Source of the DNA: Candidatus Nanoarchaeia archaeon
GTDB taxonomy: Archaea > Nanobdellota > Nanobdellia > SCGC-AAA011-G17 > GW2011-AR17
Assembly (NCBI GenBank): GCA_028706745.1
Contig: JAQTVM010000003.1
Coordinates: forward strand, 24,411 to 88,410
Length of the DNA: 64,000 nt
Direction: 5' to 3'
Made by a program: the position numbers and the translations under genes. This document shows positions 42,025-49,096 of the stretch, in pieces. The first letter of the stretch is position 1. Each line of letters begins with the position of its first letter. Below the pieces are notes generated by a model that was not told the DNA's origin, did no database searches, and saw only the letters and a program-made list of their open reading frames with translations.

Positions 42025-42120
42025 AAAGATTATTATAGGAGGGCGCATAAAAAGAGGCATCCCCGAGCTTTATTTTTCTTAACCCAAAGCTTTATTATTC
42101 TGTTTTTGCACTTAAAATGC

Positions 42121-42642
42121 ATGTCATTATTTATAGGGCTCATCTCTTCTGTGTTCGGCGCTGTTGCTGATGAGAATGAAGCAGTTGTAAAGCTTTGCCT
42201 TTTTGTCCTGCTTTTTGCTTTGTTCAGCAAGGGCTCTGCGAGAATATTCACTGAAAGCAGGTTCGCAACCTCTTTGCTGTCTTTTGTAATTGCATTAATC
42301 TCTGTGAGAATGATGCCTATCCTGTGGATTATGCCTCTTGGAAAAGTGCTGTGGGTTTTGGCTGTTATTGTGCTTCCATATTTAATAGTTGATGCAATAA
42401 TGCACGAATGGAATCTCTTGAAAGTGCTGATGCTTGTGCTTGCTTATTTTGGAATCTATCTGCTTATAGCAACCCTGGGATTCTGGGGATTCGGATTGGT
42501 GTTTGAAGCAATGGCTGACACCAAAAGGCTTATGTTTTTGTACCAGTGGCAGTCAGTTGTAGTGGGGGCATTGCTTGTGTTATATGTTATTGCCCTTCTT
42601 GTGAAGAAAAAAAATATAGAGTCAGGGTGGCAGAAGCTTTAA
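42121..42642 (+). CDS. Multi-span membrane protein related to the 18.7-20.3 kb family
   Basis: 173 residues from the ATG at 42121; the reading frame is open further upstream, but that part overlaps the divergent pilin-like gene and its promoter. Five membrane helices. The segment LCLFVLLFALFSKGSARIF, then TSLLSFVIALISVRMMP, has the same helix-polar loop-helix pattern as the 807-residue protein at 43643 and, more weakly, the three proteins at 18683-20341. A short basic C-terminus. TATA-like TTTATTAT lies ~25 nt upstream. Function unknown. Confidence 0.65.
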   Translation: MSLFIGLISSVFGAVADENEAVVKLCLFVLLFALFSKGSARIFTESRFATSLLSFVIALISVRMMPILWIMPLGKVLWVLAVIVLPYLIVDAIMHEWNLLKVLMLVLAYFGIYLLIATLGFWGFGLVFEAMADTKRLMFLYQWQSVVVGALLVLYVIALLVKKKNIESGWQKL

Positions 42643-42710
42643 CGAAGGCTGTTTTTATTTATTAGCATCTGGCAAACAAAAAGGAGGCTGGATTTCTGTT
42701 TTTGTCATAT

Positions 42711-42786
42711 ATTGACAGAATAGTATAAATTTATCTTATTTATCAATAATTGACAGAAAATGTTAATGGAGGAAAGGGTTATAAAC
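42711..42786 (+). promoter_or_regulatory. Direct repeats and TATA box before the PIN gene
   Basis: ATTGACAGAA occurs at 42711-42720 and 42749-42758, 38 bp apart, bracketing an AGTATAAATTTA box. A second TATA box GTTATAAAC (42778-42786) is 23-30 nt before the PIN ATG and fits a leaderless mRNA. The direct repeats look like binding sites. Confidence 0.5.
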
Positions 42787-42808
42787 AGCTTATTCTTAGC
42801 AAATTCAA

Positions 42809-43315
42809 ATGGTCCATGTCTTGCTTGACATATGCATATACGGCAGATTCTTTGAGGATGCTGACGGCTTGCATTTGGCAGAGGAAATAATAAAGGATGA
42901 AAAGTTCATCATACATAATTTCCGGCTTATACGCGATGAATTGAGGAACACTTCTGTAAAGAAAGCTATCCGATCCAAAAATTTGAGGGTGCAAATGATT
43001 AACTTATATGACAAGCTTGTAAAAGGCAGGATTATTGTTGAAGACAAGGCTATAAAGTCCCTTGCAAAAGAATATTTTTCTGAATATAAAAAGCAAGGAG
43101 GCAATTTAGGGCAAAAGTCCATTATCAACGACTTAAAAATTTCCGCCTGCGCGGCACTGAAAGGGATAGATATCCTTTATTCAGAAGACAATAAAAGCCT
43201 AAAATCAGTAAACGCATTAGCTGCATACAATATTGTAAATCTCAAGCATAACCTAAGAACACCTAATTTTATAGGTTATTCAACACTGAAGAAATCAAAG
43301 TTGCAGCTTTTTTAA
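42809..43315 (+). CDS. PIN-domain protein (VapC-like ribonuclease)
   Basis: 168 residues. N-terminal HVLLDICIYGRFFED gives the first catalytic Asp (D7). The middle IRDELRN supplies the conserved acidic residue. DLKISACAALKGIDILYSEDNKSLKS carries the later acidic pair. It ends HNLRTPNFIGYSTLKK, a tail I associate with a common archaeal PIN subfamily. PIN proteins in toxin-antitoxin modules cleave tRNA, rRNA or mRNA. No standard antitoxin lies upstream; a 35-residue gene overlaps its 3' end on the other strand. Confidence 0.8.
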   Translation: MVHVLLDICIYGRFFEDADGLHLAEEIIKDEKFIIHNFRLIRDELRNTSVKKAIRSKNLRVQMINLYDKLVKGRIIVEDKAIKSLAKEYFSEYKKQGGNLGQKSIINDLKISACAALKGIDILYSEDNKSLKSVNALAAYNIVNLKHNLRTPNFIGYSTLKKSKLQLF

Positions 43316-43402
43316 TTCTTTCATTGCAGCAGGATCATTCCTGACACTAAGGATGATATTTCTAACTTCCTGTATTTTCTTGTTTAATCTTTGCCTTGAC
43401 AT
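43295..43402 (-). CDS. 35-residue helical protein, possible antitoxin partner of the PIN protein
   Basis: ATG at 43402, stop TGA at 43295-43297. Peptide starts MSRQRLNKKIQEVRNIILSV and continues RNDPAAMKELKKLQL: highly charged and helical. AGGTGA ribosome-binding site lies 6-8 nt upstream, with a TATA-like CATAAAAGC further up. The end overlaps the end of the convergent PIN gene by 21 nt. Position and composition fit a small antitoxin, but no DNA-binding domain is visible and the role is inferred. Confidence 0.5.
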   Translation of the reverse strand: MSRQRLNKKIQEVRNIILSVRNDPAAMKELKKLQL

Positions 43403-43457
43403 GGTTATTCACCTGTTATTTTATTTCAGCTTTTATGCTTATAAACCTATTGGTTAT

Positions 43458-43609
43458 GGGTTCTGCAAAACTGAAACCATTCTCACTTCGGTTCGAGGGT
43501 TCCTGCTTGCGCAGAAACCATGCTCACTTCGGTTCGCTGGTTCCCTCATAACACTCGGAAACCTTTGTCACTGCCGTTCCAAGGTTTCCTCGCTCTGCTC
43601 GGAAACCTT
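43458..43609. repeat. Array of alternating inverted arms with CTCACTTCGGTTCG cores
   Basis: Arms of type GAAACC and GGTTCC/GGTTTCC alternate through the array. GAAACC at 43473 and GGTTCC at 43498 form unit 1. GAAACC at 43514 and GGTTCC at 43539 form unit 2. GGAAACCTT at 43557, AAGGTTTCC at 43581 and GGAAACCTT at 43601 close the array. Units 1 and 2 are 31 nt, differ at 3 positions and repeat with a 41-nt period. Long loops carry CTCACTTCGGTTCG; short loops are ~10-12 nt. The last arm runs into the TATA-like TTTAAAAA of the next gene. Confidence 0.85.
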
Positions 43610-43642
43610 TAAAAACCTAAACAATATATCTATATCAGTAAA

Positions 43643-46066
43643 ATGAAAGCCCTTAAAGCAATAACTATTGGAACTTCTGCACTTGCATTAATTCCTCTTG
43701 TTTCAGCTGCTGACGGAGGGCTTATTTCAGAGGGCGTTGAAGTGCTATTTGGCGCTTCCACAGGTGGCGGAATTTTCACAAAATTAGGCTTGTTCATCAT
43801 ACTCTTTGCATTCCTTTCTCTTGGCGCAAAAAAAGCATTTCCAGAAGAGCATTCAAGAATGGGCACCCTGGTTGCAGCCATCTTGGCTTTGATTGGAATG
43901 AAGTTCATGCCCGAGGTATGGATTGCAGGGTTAGGAACTTTGATATGGGTTGCTGCCCTGGCATTATTGCCTTATGCTATTGTCACTATATTTCTTAAAG
44001 AAGGCACCAAGAAGAAATGGATTTTTGTTGTGCTTGCTTATGCTGTGCTATTGTTTGTTGTTTTCCAGATGAAAGGCTTTCCAAGCTTTGCGCGCTCAGT
44101 TGGGTTAAGGGGCGAGTTCTGGGAAGACATGAGCTACAAGTTTGGCGCCATAGGACATTACTGGTATGTATGGATTATAGCTGCAGCGCTTGTGGCATTG
44201 TTTGTATGGCTTTTTACTAGAAAAGGAAAAGGCGGCGATGATTTAGGCGGAGGCGGAAGCACAGGCGGGAAAGGGGACAAGGGTCCCGGCTTGTTCAAGA
44301 GGGGGCTTGAAGGATTAGGAAAAGGAATTGCAGCTCCGTTTAAGCTGCTGAACAAGGCTGTTAACGGGCTTGCTGATTTTGTGCCGAAGGCTGCAGGCAA
44401 GGCTATAAATCTAGGCGGAAAAGCGCTTGGCCTTGGCGGAAAAGCAATCAAAGGCGTTGGGAAGGGAATAGTCGGCGCAAAAGATGGCATAAAGAATTTC
44501 TATAATGACAGAAAACTGACTCCCGAGGAAAGGGAAAGAAGGCGCGCGGAAAGAGACAGGAAGAGGAAGGCAAACAGAGAACTGAAAGAAGAAGCAAAAA
44601 GGCTTAAGCTTCAGGAAAAAGAAGCGAATATTAAGGAAAAGCAAAGGCTCAAAGAAGAAGAAAGATTGAGGAAAGAGCAGGAAACATTGAGGACTAAAGA
44701 AAAAGAAGCATTGAAACAGAAACAGCAAAAGCAGTTTGAGCACAAGCAGCTTGCGCCCGGCTCAAAGGAAGCAATTGAGGCTTCAAAAAGGGAAAGAATC
44801 ATAGCTGAAGAAGCAAATCTAAGACGGGAAGCTGAGTTGAAACGTATGACTGAAGAGGCTGCAAAGGAAAAGTGGAGCAAAACAAAAGAAATGACAGAGG
44901 AAGAAAGGCTTGCATTCTTTAGGGCAGAAGCGGAAAAAAAGATGCAGCAGGCAATAAAGGAAAAGATGAAAACTCCCGAGGGGAGAAGAGAATTGCATGG
45001 GGAAGAGTTTAATATAGGCGGAAAGCAGGCAGAAGCAGAAAGAAGAATAGCTATAGAAAAATTGAGCCGCGAGGAATTAATCAAAAAGTATAATGAAATT
45101 AATGAGAATCCCATTGATGAACACGACTTTGACAAGCATTTTTACAGGGAAAAGCTTTGGAAAGAAATCCAGAACAGGGAAAGGATTCTTGCAGAAGAAA
45201 GGAGAATAGCTGAACAGAGAAGCATTGCTGACAAAATAAAAGAAAGCGGCAGGAATGTAATGGAGAAAATGCACCTGTTGCCTCCGCACGCTGGACCTTC
45301 AGGTGAGACTGTAACTGGCAGAGAAATAGATTTAAGGCAAAAAAAAGAAGAGATTGAACGGCTTAGGAGAATAGAGAAGGAGAGGGTTTTGCAGGAAGAG
45401 GCAAGATTGAGAGAGAGGGGCGCGTCAGAAGCAGAAATTGAAAAGTTTAAGAGGCTTGCTTTGGAAAAGCAGGAAAGAGAAATCATGAGGCTGGAAATTG
45501 CTCAAAAAGCCGCAGAACATACAGAGCAAATGGCACGCGAAGCAAAAATAAAGAATGAAGAGAAATCAAATTTAAGAAGGCGCGAAGAAGAATCTGCTTA
45601 TGAAGAGCGTGAGAGGGAGCTTGCAGCACAAAAAGCAGAGCAGGAGCACGTCGGTTGGCTTGAGAGAATTGGCTTAAGGAGAAGGGAAACAGAAGAGCAA
45701 ATGCTGCAGAGAATAAAGAAGGAAGAGGAATTAAGATTAAAGGGAGAAGAGCGCCTTGCATTACAAAGAAAGCAGGAAGAGCAGATGTGGAAAGAGAGGG
45801 AAGCGCAGCAAAATGCTGAGCAGAAAGAGCTTGCTTTAAGAGAAGAAGCAGAAAGAAAAGCTGAATTGAAAGCCGAGAGGCTTGCTGAAGAAAGGGAAAG
45901 GGAAGCGGCTGCAAGAGCAAAAAAGGCAAAGATTGAGGCTGAAAGAGAAACCATGGCAAGGCAGAGAAGGGAAGAAGAAGCCATCAGGAAAAAAGAAGGC
46001 AGGATATTGCAGAATGAAAGAAAAATTGCAAAATCAGCCGCTGCAAAGCGCGGCAGAAAGAGATAG
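43643..46066 (+). CDS. 807-residue membrane protein with a very long charged helical tail
   Basis: N-terminal signal-like helix, then about five membrane helices to ~residue 190 matching the 42121 protein pattern (LGLFIILFAFLSLGAKKAF, then GTLVAAILALIGMKFMPEVW). A Gly/Lys-rich linker (~195-285) is followed by about 510 residues of Glu/Lys/Arg/Ala-rich sequence with almost no breaks, such as RLKEEERLRKEQETLRTKEK, interrupted at ~550 by PPHAGPSGETVTG. This predicts a long coiled coil or single alpha-helix reaching tens of nanometres into the cytoplasm. Its tail composition resembles cytoskeletal or scaffold proteins. Function unknown. Confidence 0.75.
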   Translation: MKALKAITIGTSALALIPLVSAADGGLISEGVEVLFGASTGGGIFTKLGLFIILFAFLSLGAKKAFPEEHSRMGTLVAAILALIGMKFMPEVWIAGLGTLIWVAALALLPYAIVTIFLKEGTKKKWIFVVLAYAVLLFVVFQMKGFPSFARSVGLRGEFWEDMSYKFGAIGHYWYVWIIAAALVALFVWLFTRKGKGGDDLGGGGSTGGKGDKGPGLFKRGLEGLGKGIAAPFKLLNKAVNGLADFVPKAAGKAINLGGKALGLGGKAIKGVGKGIVGAKDGIKNFYNDRKLTPEERERRRAERDRKRKANRELKEEAKRLKLQEKEANIKEKQRLKEEERLRKEQETLRTKEKEALKQKQQKQFEHKQLAPGSKEAIEASKRERIIAEEANLRREAELKRMTEEAAKEKWSKTKEMTEEERLAFFRAEAEKKMQQAIKEKMKTPEGRRELHGEEFNIGGKQAEAERRIAIEKLSREELIKKYNEINENPIDEHDFDKHFYREKLWKEIQNRERILAEERRIAEQRSIADKIKESGRNVMEKMHLLPPHAGPSGETVTGREIDLRQKKEEIERLRRIEKERVLQEEARLRERGASEAEIEKFKRLALEKQEREIMRLEIAQKAAEHTEQMAREAKIKNEEKSNLRRREEESAYEERERELAAQKAEQEHVGWLERIGLRRRETEEQMLQRIKKEEELRLKGEERLALQRKQEEQMWKEREAQQNAEQKELALREEAERKAELKAERLAEEREREAAARAKKAKIEAERETMARQRREEEAIRKKEGRILQNERKIAKSAAAKRGRKR

Positions 46067-46116
46067 GAATTCTAATAAGATATCAAGAAAAAGCATCCGT
46101 AAAGTTTATTAACTTC

Positions 46117-46154
46117 TGGTTATTATATTAACCAAGTGGTTATATAACTAACCA
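46117..46154 (+). promoter_or_regulatory. Two tandem operators TGGTTA-N6-TAACCA over the MNT promoter
   Basis: Two 18-bp palindromes with identical arms TGGTTA and TAACCA and 6-bp centres lie at 46117-46134 and 46137-46154, exactly 20 bp apart. The second contains the TATA-like GGTTATATAAC, 14-24 nt before the ATG at 46161. A dimeric repressor binding both on one helix face would block initiation. The winged-helix N-terminus of the following protein is the obvious candidate. Confidence 0.75.
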
Positions 46155-46160
46155 ACTAAA

Positions 46161-46697
46161 ATGCATAAACTATTTGAGAATACAAACTGCAGAATGCTTA
46201 AGCTATTTATTGAAGAGCCCGATTCAGGTTTTTCTGTAAGGGAAATAGCAAGAAGGCTAAATCAGAATCATGCAACTATCCTAAACCATATGGCCCCTTT
46301 TGTGAAGAGGGAATTAATCGTAATTGACAAAACAACATTATACCCTACTTACCGCGCAAATACTTCAAGCAAGGATTATAGGCTTTACAAGAAAAATGAG
46401 ATTGTGTTTCAAATAAATGAATCAGGGCTGATAGAGCACATTAAAGAAAAGGCATTGCCTGCAAGTATCATCCTTTACGGCAGCTGCGCAAAAGGGGATT
46501 ATAGGAAAGGCAGCGATATAGATATCTTTGTAGAGGCAAATGAGGCAAAGCTGGACTTGGCAAAATTTGAAAAAATGCTTGGCAGGGAAATTCACGTTAT
46601 TTTTGAGCAAAAAATAATGAATCTCGCGTCGCCGCTGCTGAATAATGTGCTTAACGGAATAATCTTGAACGGATTTGTGAAACTGGACAGGTTGTAA
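46161..46697 (+). CDS. Winged-helix / MNT-type nucleotidyltransferase fusion protein
   Basis: 178 residues. Residues ~1-65 form a winged helix (SVREIARRLNQNHATILNHM). Residues ~95-175 form a minimal nucleotidyltransferase with the G107-S108 ... D119-x-D121 signature (YGSCAKGDYRKGSDIDIF). In MNT/HEPN modules the MNT protein acts as antitoxin, in studied cases by AMP-ylating the HEPN toxin. Here a DNA-binding domain is fused, so it can also repress its own promoter via the tandem operators. The HEPN gene follows 129 nt downstream with its own promoter. Confidence 0.8.
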   Translation: MHKLFENTNCRMLKLFIEEPDSGFSVREIARRLNQNHATILNHMAPFVKRELIVIDKTTLYPTYRANTSSKDYRLYKKNEIVFQINESGLIEHIKEKALPASIILYGSCAKGDYRKGSDIDIFVEANEAKLDLAKFEKMLGREIHVIFEQKIMNLASPLLNNVLNGIILNGFVKLDRL

Positions 46698-46764
46698 AGC
46701 TTTCGGAAATCAGCGCTTATTTGCTTTGTTTTTTCAGCAGTTGTTGCAGCCTTTGCAACTTCTG

Positions 46765-46784
46765 TGAAAATTTTGCGGAATTTT
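46765..46784 (+). promoter_or_regulatory. 20-nt promoter element, second copy
   Basis: Identical to 35484-35503. It is followed by CTTATTAAGG (TATA-like) about 27 nt before the HEPN ATG at 46827. The surrounding 15 nt downstream also look alike in both copies. Confidence 0.6.
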
Positions 46785-46826
46785 GTGGCAAACGCTTATT
46801 AAGGACTTTTGCAAATAATTCCACCA

Positions 46827-47255
46827 ATGGAAAAAGAGCTTGACTGGAAAGAATGTATCAGGCAGGGAATTGTAAGGAATATGACTCCTGACCCTGAGCG
46901 TGCAGCACACCTTGTTTCAATGGCGATGCTTCGCTTTGGATTCTGGAACAGGGAAATAGAGCCTAAATTTTCGGCGCTTAAAGTAGAAGCTTATTACGAG
47001 GTAATAAAAGAAATTGTGTTTGCAATGCTTTACAGGAAAGGGCTTGATTGCTCAAATCATATCTGCCTTATCTCTTATCTTAAGGAGAATGTTTCTGACT
47101 TTGATTATGAAACAAACAAGATTGATGAGCTGAGAAGAGCAAGGAATGACATTGCCTATAGGGGATTTAATGTAAGCAATGACTACCTGAAGCAGAATGA
47201 GCTTGAATTCAAGTGGATTATTGGAAAGCTGAAAGAAATTACGGAGAAAGACTAA
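46827..47255 (+). CDS. HEPN-like helical protein, probable partner of the MNT protein
   Basis: 142 residues from the ATG at 46827, all helical. The RNDIAYRGFNV segment (R106-N-D-I-A-Y111) lies where HEPN RNases have R-x4-6-H; the His position is Tyr here. Classical HepT toxins have R-x4-H-x-Y with the Tyr AMP-ylated by the MNT antitoxin, so the Tyr could be the modification target while RNase activity is uncertain. It sits after the MNT gene but has an independent promoter. Alternatively a solo HEPN of unknown role. Confidence 0.6.
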   Translation: MEKELDWKECIRQGIVRNMTPDPERAAHLVSMAMLRFGFWNREIEPKFSALKVEAYYEVIKEIVFAMLYRKGLDCSNHICLISYLKENVSDFDYETNKIDELRRARNDIAYRGFNVSNDYLKQNELEFKWIIGKLKEITEKD

Positions 47256-47298
47256 AATGGCGGAAAGCTTAAATACTATAGTGGTTTATGTAGATGCT

Positions 47299-47520
47299 AT
47301 GGCAACATCAATACAAGTAAGCAAGGAGCTTCTGCAAGCCCTCAAGAAAAGGAAGATGTACGACAAGGAAAGCTATGAAGATATCATATGGGATTTAATG
47401 GAGGATACTATGGAATTGTCAGAAGAAACATTAAGGGACATAAAAAAGTCTGAAGAAGACATAAAAGCAGGCAGGGTAAAAACTCTGGAGCAAGTAAAAA
47501 AAGAATTGGGCTTAAGGTGA
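47299..47520 (+). CDS. relB: RelB/RHH-like antitoxin
   Basis: 73 residues from the ATG at 47299. The frame is open from 47257, but a TATA-like CTTAAATAC around 47270 predicts transcription from about 47298, so the shorter protein is favoured. N-terminal ATSIQVSKELLQALKKRKMYDKES is a beta-strand/helix pattern of ribbon-helix-helix antitoxins common in archaea (IDI-x-LRRFK-like families). The C-terminal helix EDIKAGRVKTLEQVKKELGL would wrap the toxin. It overlaps the toxin start by 4 nt. Confidence 0.75.
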   Translation: MATSIQVSKELLQALKKRKMYDKESYEDIIWDLMEDTMELSEETLRDIKKSEEDIKAGRVKTLEQVKKELGLR

Positions 47521-47786
47521 ATTCAGTGTATGAGATAGTTTTAACTGATGTTGCCGAAAAGCAATTTTATAAGCTTAACAAGCAATTGCAGGAAAGGATT
47601 ATATCTGTTTTAGGGAGAATAAAAGTAAGGCCTTATCCTCATATTATAAAACTGGCAGGCTCAAAATACTATCGCCTTCGTGTTGGTATTTATAGGCTAA
47701 TTCTGGATGTGCAGGAAGATAAGTTGATTATATATGTAATCAAGATAGGCAAAAGGGAAAACATCTATAATAAACAGCCTTTCTAA
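47517..47786 (+). CDS. relE: RelE/ParE-superfamily toxin
   Basis: 89 residues, GTG start overlapping the antitoxin stop (GTGA). Fold signature: an N-terminal strand YEIVLTDVAEKQFYKL, two helices, then KLAGSKYYRLRVGIYRLILDV and VIKIGKREN-IY. The Y-x-LRVG-x-YR block and the basic C-terminal residues are the RelE ribosome-dependent mRNase pattern. Together with the preceding gene it is a complete type II toxin-antitoxin pair. Confidence 0.85.
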   Translation: MNSVYEIVLTDVAEKQFYKLNKQLQERIISVLGRIKVRPYPHIIKLAGSKYYRLRVGIYRLILDVQEDKLIIYVIKIGKRENIYNKQPF

Positions 47787-47879
47787 AGCCGCCTTCTTGG
47801 CGTTTTTTAGTGCTATTAAACCTTGTTTTTGAAACTTATACGCCGAATAGAGCCATTTTCTGGGCGACGGAAGCCGAAA

Positions 47880-47929
47880 GGTTCTGTCGCTGGCGCTCCG
47901 AACCTCACGGTTTGAGAACCGCAAGGTTT
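47880..47929. repeat. Arm-loop palindrome abutting a TATA box
   Basis: GGTTC (47880) and GAACC (47900) enclose TGTCGCTGGCGCTCC. A second GAACC (47916) and GGTTT (47925) follow with short loops. The last arm runs into the TATA box of the six-gene operon. The loop is identical at 14 of 15 positions to 28026-28040 inside secF. Confidence 0.65.
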
Positions 47930-47936
47930 ATATATA
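47927..47936 (+). promoter_or_regulatory. TATA box of the six-gene operon
   Basis: TTTATATATA, 68-78 nt before the ATG at 48004, leaving a leader of about 50 nt. The leader contains a small AAGAGT/ACTCTT hairpin (47963-47981) followed by AGGAGGGGG, an unusually strong ribosome-binding site. Confidence 0.6.
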
Positions 47937-48003
47937 TGCTGTATCTACTGGATAGTAACAATAAGAGTTTTCCTGACTCTTTAAACACAGGAGGGGGTAA
48001 GAA

Positions 48004-48634
48004 AATGAACAAATACGTAAGAGGAATCTTAATTGGCGCGGGGCTTGCAGCTGCAGCTCTTTACAGCCCTGGATGCAAGGGAAAAGACGAGCCAATCGTG
48101 GTGCATCCGAGAGTTTCTTGCTGCCACAGGGATTGCGACAATGACAGCAACACAATAAGAATACAATATGTGAAGCCTGCGCAAGGCAATTCTGTAAAGC
48201 AGAATTACACAAGACCGCAGCTTTCAAGGCACAATCCTTTCAATGATTCAGATGCAAGACAGAATGCTGAAAGGTTGATTGAGAGAAGGAGAGCAAACAC
48301 TCCGCAGCTTTCAGGACACAATCCTTTTGAAGAAAATGGAAGGCCGAGAGTAACTGGCAGTTCTTACGGAAGCGGTTCTGGAAGCGCTGCAGGATGCTCT
48401 GGCAATTATAATGCAGACCCTTGTTATGACACAAGCAGGACACCTGCGGAAAGAGGAAGGGCATGCGCAGCAAGGCTTCCAACTGCTGACGAAGTATTTG
48501 GGCATGAATCACAGCCTAGCCTTGAGCAGAGATTAAGGGACTGCGAAAGGCAGAATGCGGAAATCAGGCAGCTTAACAGCGAGCTTGAAGAGCAGATTGA
48601 CAGCACAATGGTTCCTCCGAGAGGAAGGGGCTAA
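48004..48634 (+). CDS. Secreted or lipid-anchored protein with NPF repeats
   Basis: 209 residues. An N-terminal hydrophobic segment ends LYSPGC24, a weak lipobox, so Cys24 may be lipid-modified. The mature part has PQLSRHNPFND and PQLSGHNPFEE as an internal repeat about 35 residues apart. A Gly/Ser stretch and a Cys pair follow, then a C-terminal coiled coil (EQRLRDCERQNAEIRQLNSE). The frame is open upstream to 47810, but the ribosome-binding site fixes the start at 48004. First gene of the six-gene operon. No family was recognised. Confidence 0.65.
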
Positions 48635-48635
48635 A

Positions 48636-48917
48636 ATGGGCTTTCTAAAGAAAGCAGGCGCAGTGGCAGGGCTTACTGCATTGCTAATTGGAGCAGACAT
48701 GACTTGCGGCGGAGCGACTTGCGCAGAAGCCTATGACAGGCAGGACCATTCACCACCGAATGGAGCGCCTATACAGGCTGCTGTTTCAAGGTATGTTGAC
48801 CATTTTGACGAGATGTCACCTTATGCGCAGCTGGCAACTTTGGTTCCTTTTGCAGGCGCTGCAGGCGGAATCATAGCCTATGCAGGCAGGAAAAGCGAAA
48901 AGAAAAAGGAGAAGTAA
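48636..48917 (+). CDS. Small secreted/membrane protein of the six-gene operon
   Basis: 93 residues. N-terminal hydrophobic signal (GAVAGLTALLIGADMTCGG) with two Cys near its end, a polar middle (RQDHSPPNGAPIQAAVSRY), and a second hydrophobic helix (TLVPFAGAAGGIIAYAG) before a Lys/Glu-rich tail. The ribosome-binding site AGAGGAAGGGG lies over the end of the previous gene, and the start is 1 nt after its stop. No family was recognised. Confidence 0.6.
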   Translation: MGFLKKAGAVAGLTALLIGADMTCGGATCAEAYDRQDHSPPNGAPIQAAVSRYVDHFDEMSPYAQLATLVPFAGAAGGIIAYAGRKSEKKKEK

Positions 48918-48918
48918 A

Positions 48919-49095
48919 ATGGAAGCCAAGCAATTCAAGCCAAGCAGAATCAGCATTGACGTCAACATAACTGACAAGACAAACCCTGAGCAGCTGGCAA
49001 ACAATGTTGAATTTTTTCTCAATGAATTAAAGCAAAGGGGCATTGTTGCTTCTGTCGGCGGAGTAACGACTCAGTTTAGCGGAGAGGAGGAGTAA
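48919..49095 (+). CDS. 58-residue soluble protein of the six-gene operon
   Basis: Starts 1 nt after the previous stop, with AAAAGGAG as ribosome-binding site. Sequence pattern: a beta-strand (RISIDVNITD), a helix (NPEQLANNVEFFLNELKQRG) and a strand (IVASVGGVTT), then an acidic end. This is a small alpha/beta fold and lacks a signal peptide. Possible cytoplasmic adaptor; function unknown. Confidence 0.6.
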   Translation: MEAKQFKPSRISIDVNITDKTNPEQLANNVEFFLNELKQRGIVASVGGVTTQFSGEEE

Positions 49096-49096
49096 G

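Noticed and set aside
41929..42120. 64-residue N-terminal extension of the membrane protein at 42121
   Set aside because: It overlaps the divergent pilin-like gene and its promoter; the ATG at 42121 begins the membrane domain directly.
42760..42828. 22-residue leader peptide before the PIN gene (ATG at 42760)
   Set aside because: A second TATA box fits a leaderless PIN start, the peptide overlaps it out of frame, and nothing supports its translation.
43481..43505. tRNA T-arm because of GGTTCGA followed by GGGTTCC
   Set aside because: No acceptor, D or anticodon stems can be formed around it, and the motif recurs as part of the repeat array.
43458..43609. CRISPR array
   Set aside because: Arms alternate in orientation, spacers between them recur and are only 10-19 nt, and there is no cas operon; the only Cas4-like gene is 10 kb away.
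44158..45984. Several long minus-strand open frames
   Set aside because: They mirror the GA-rich codons of the 807-residue charged protein and are Ser/Leu/Phe-rich with no start signals.
47810..48003. N-terminal extension of the NPF-repeat protein
   Set aside because: It would start upstream of the TATA box and run through the palindrome; AGGAGGGGG fixes the start at 48004.
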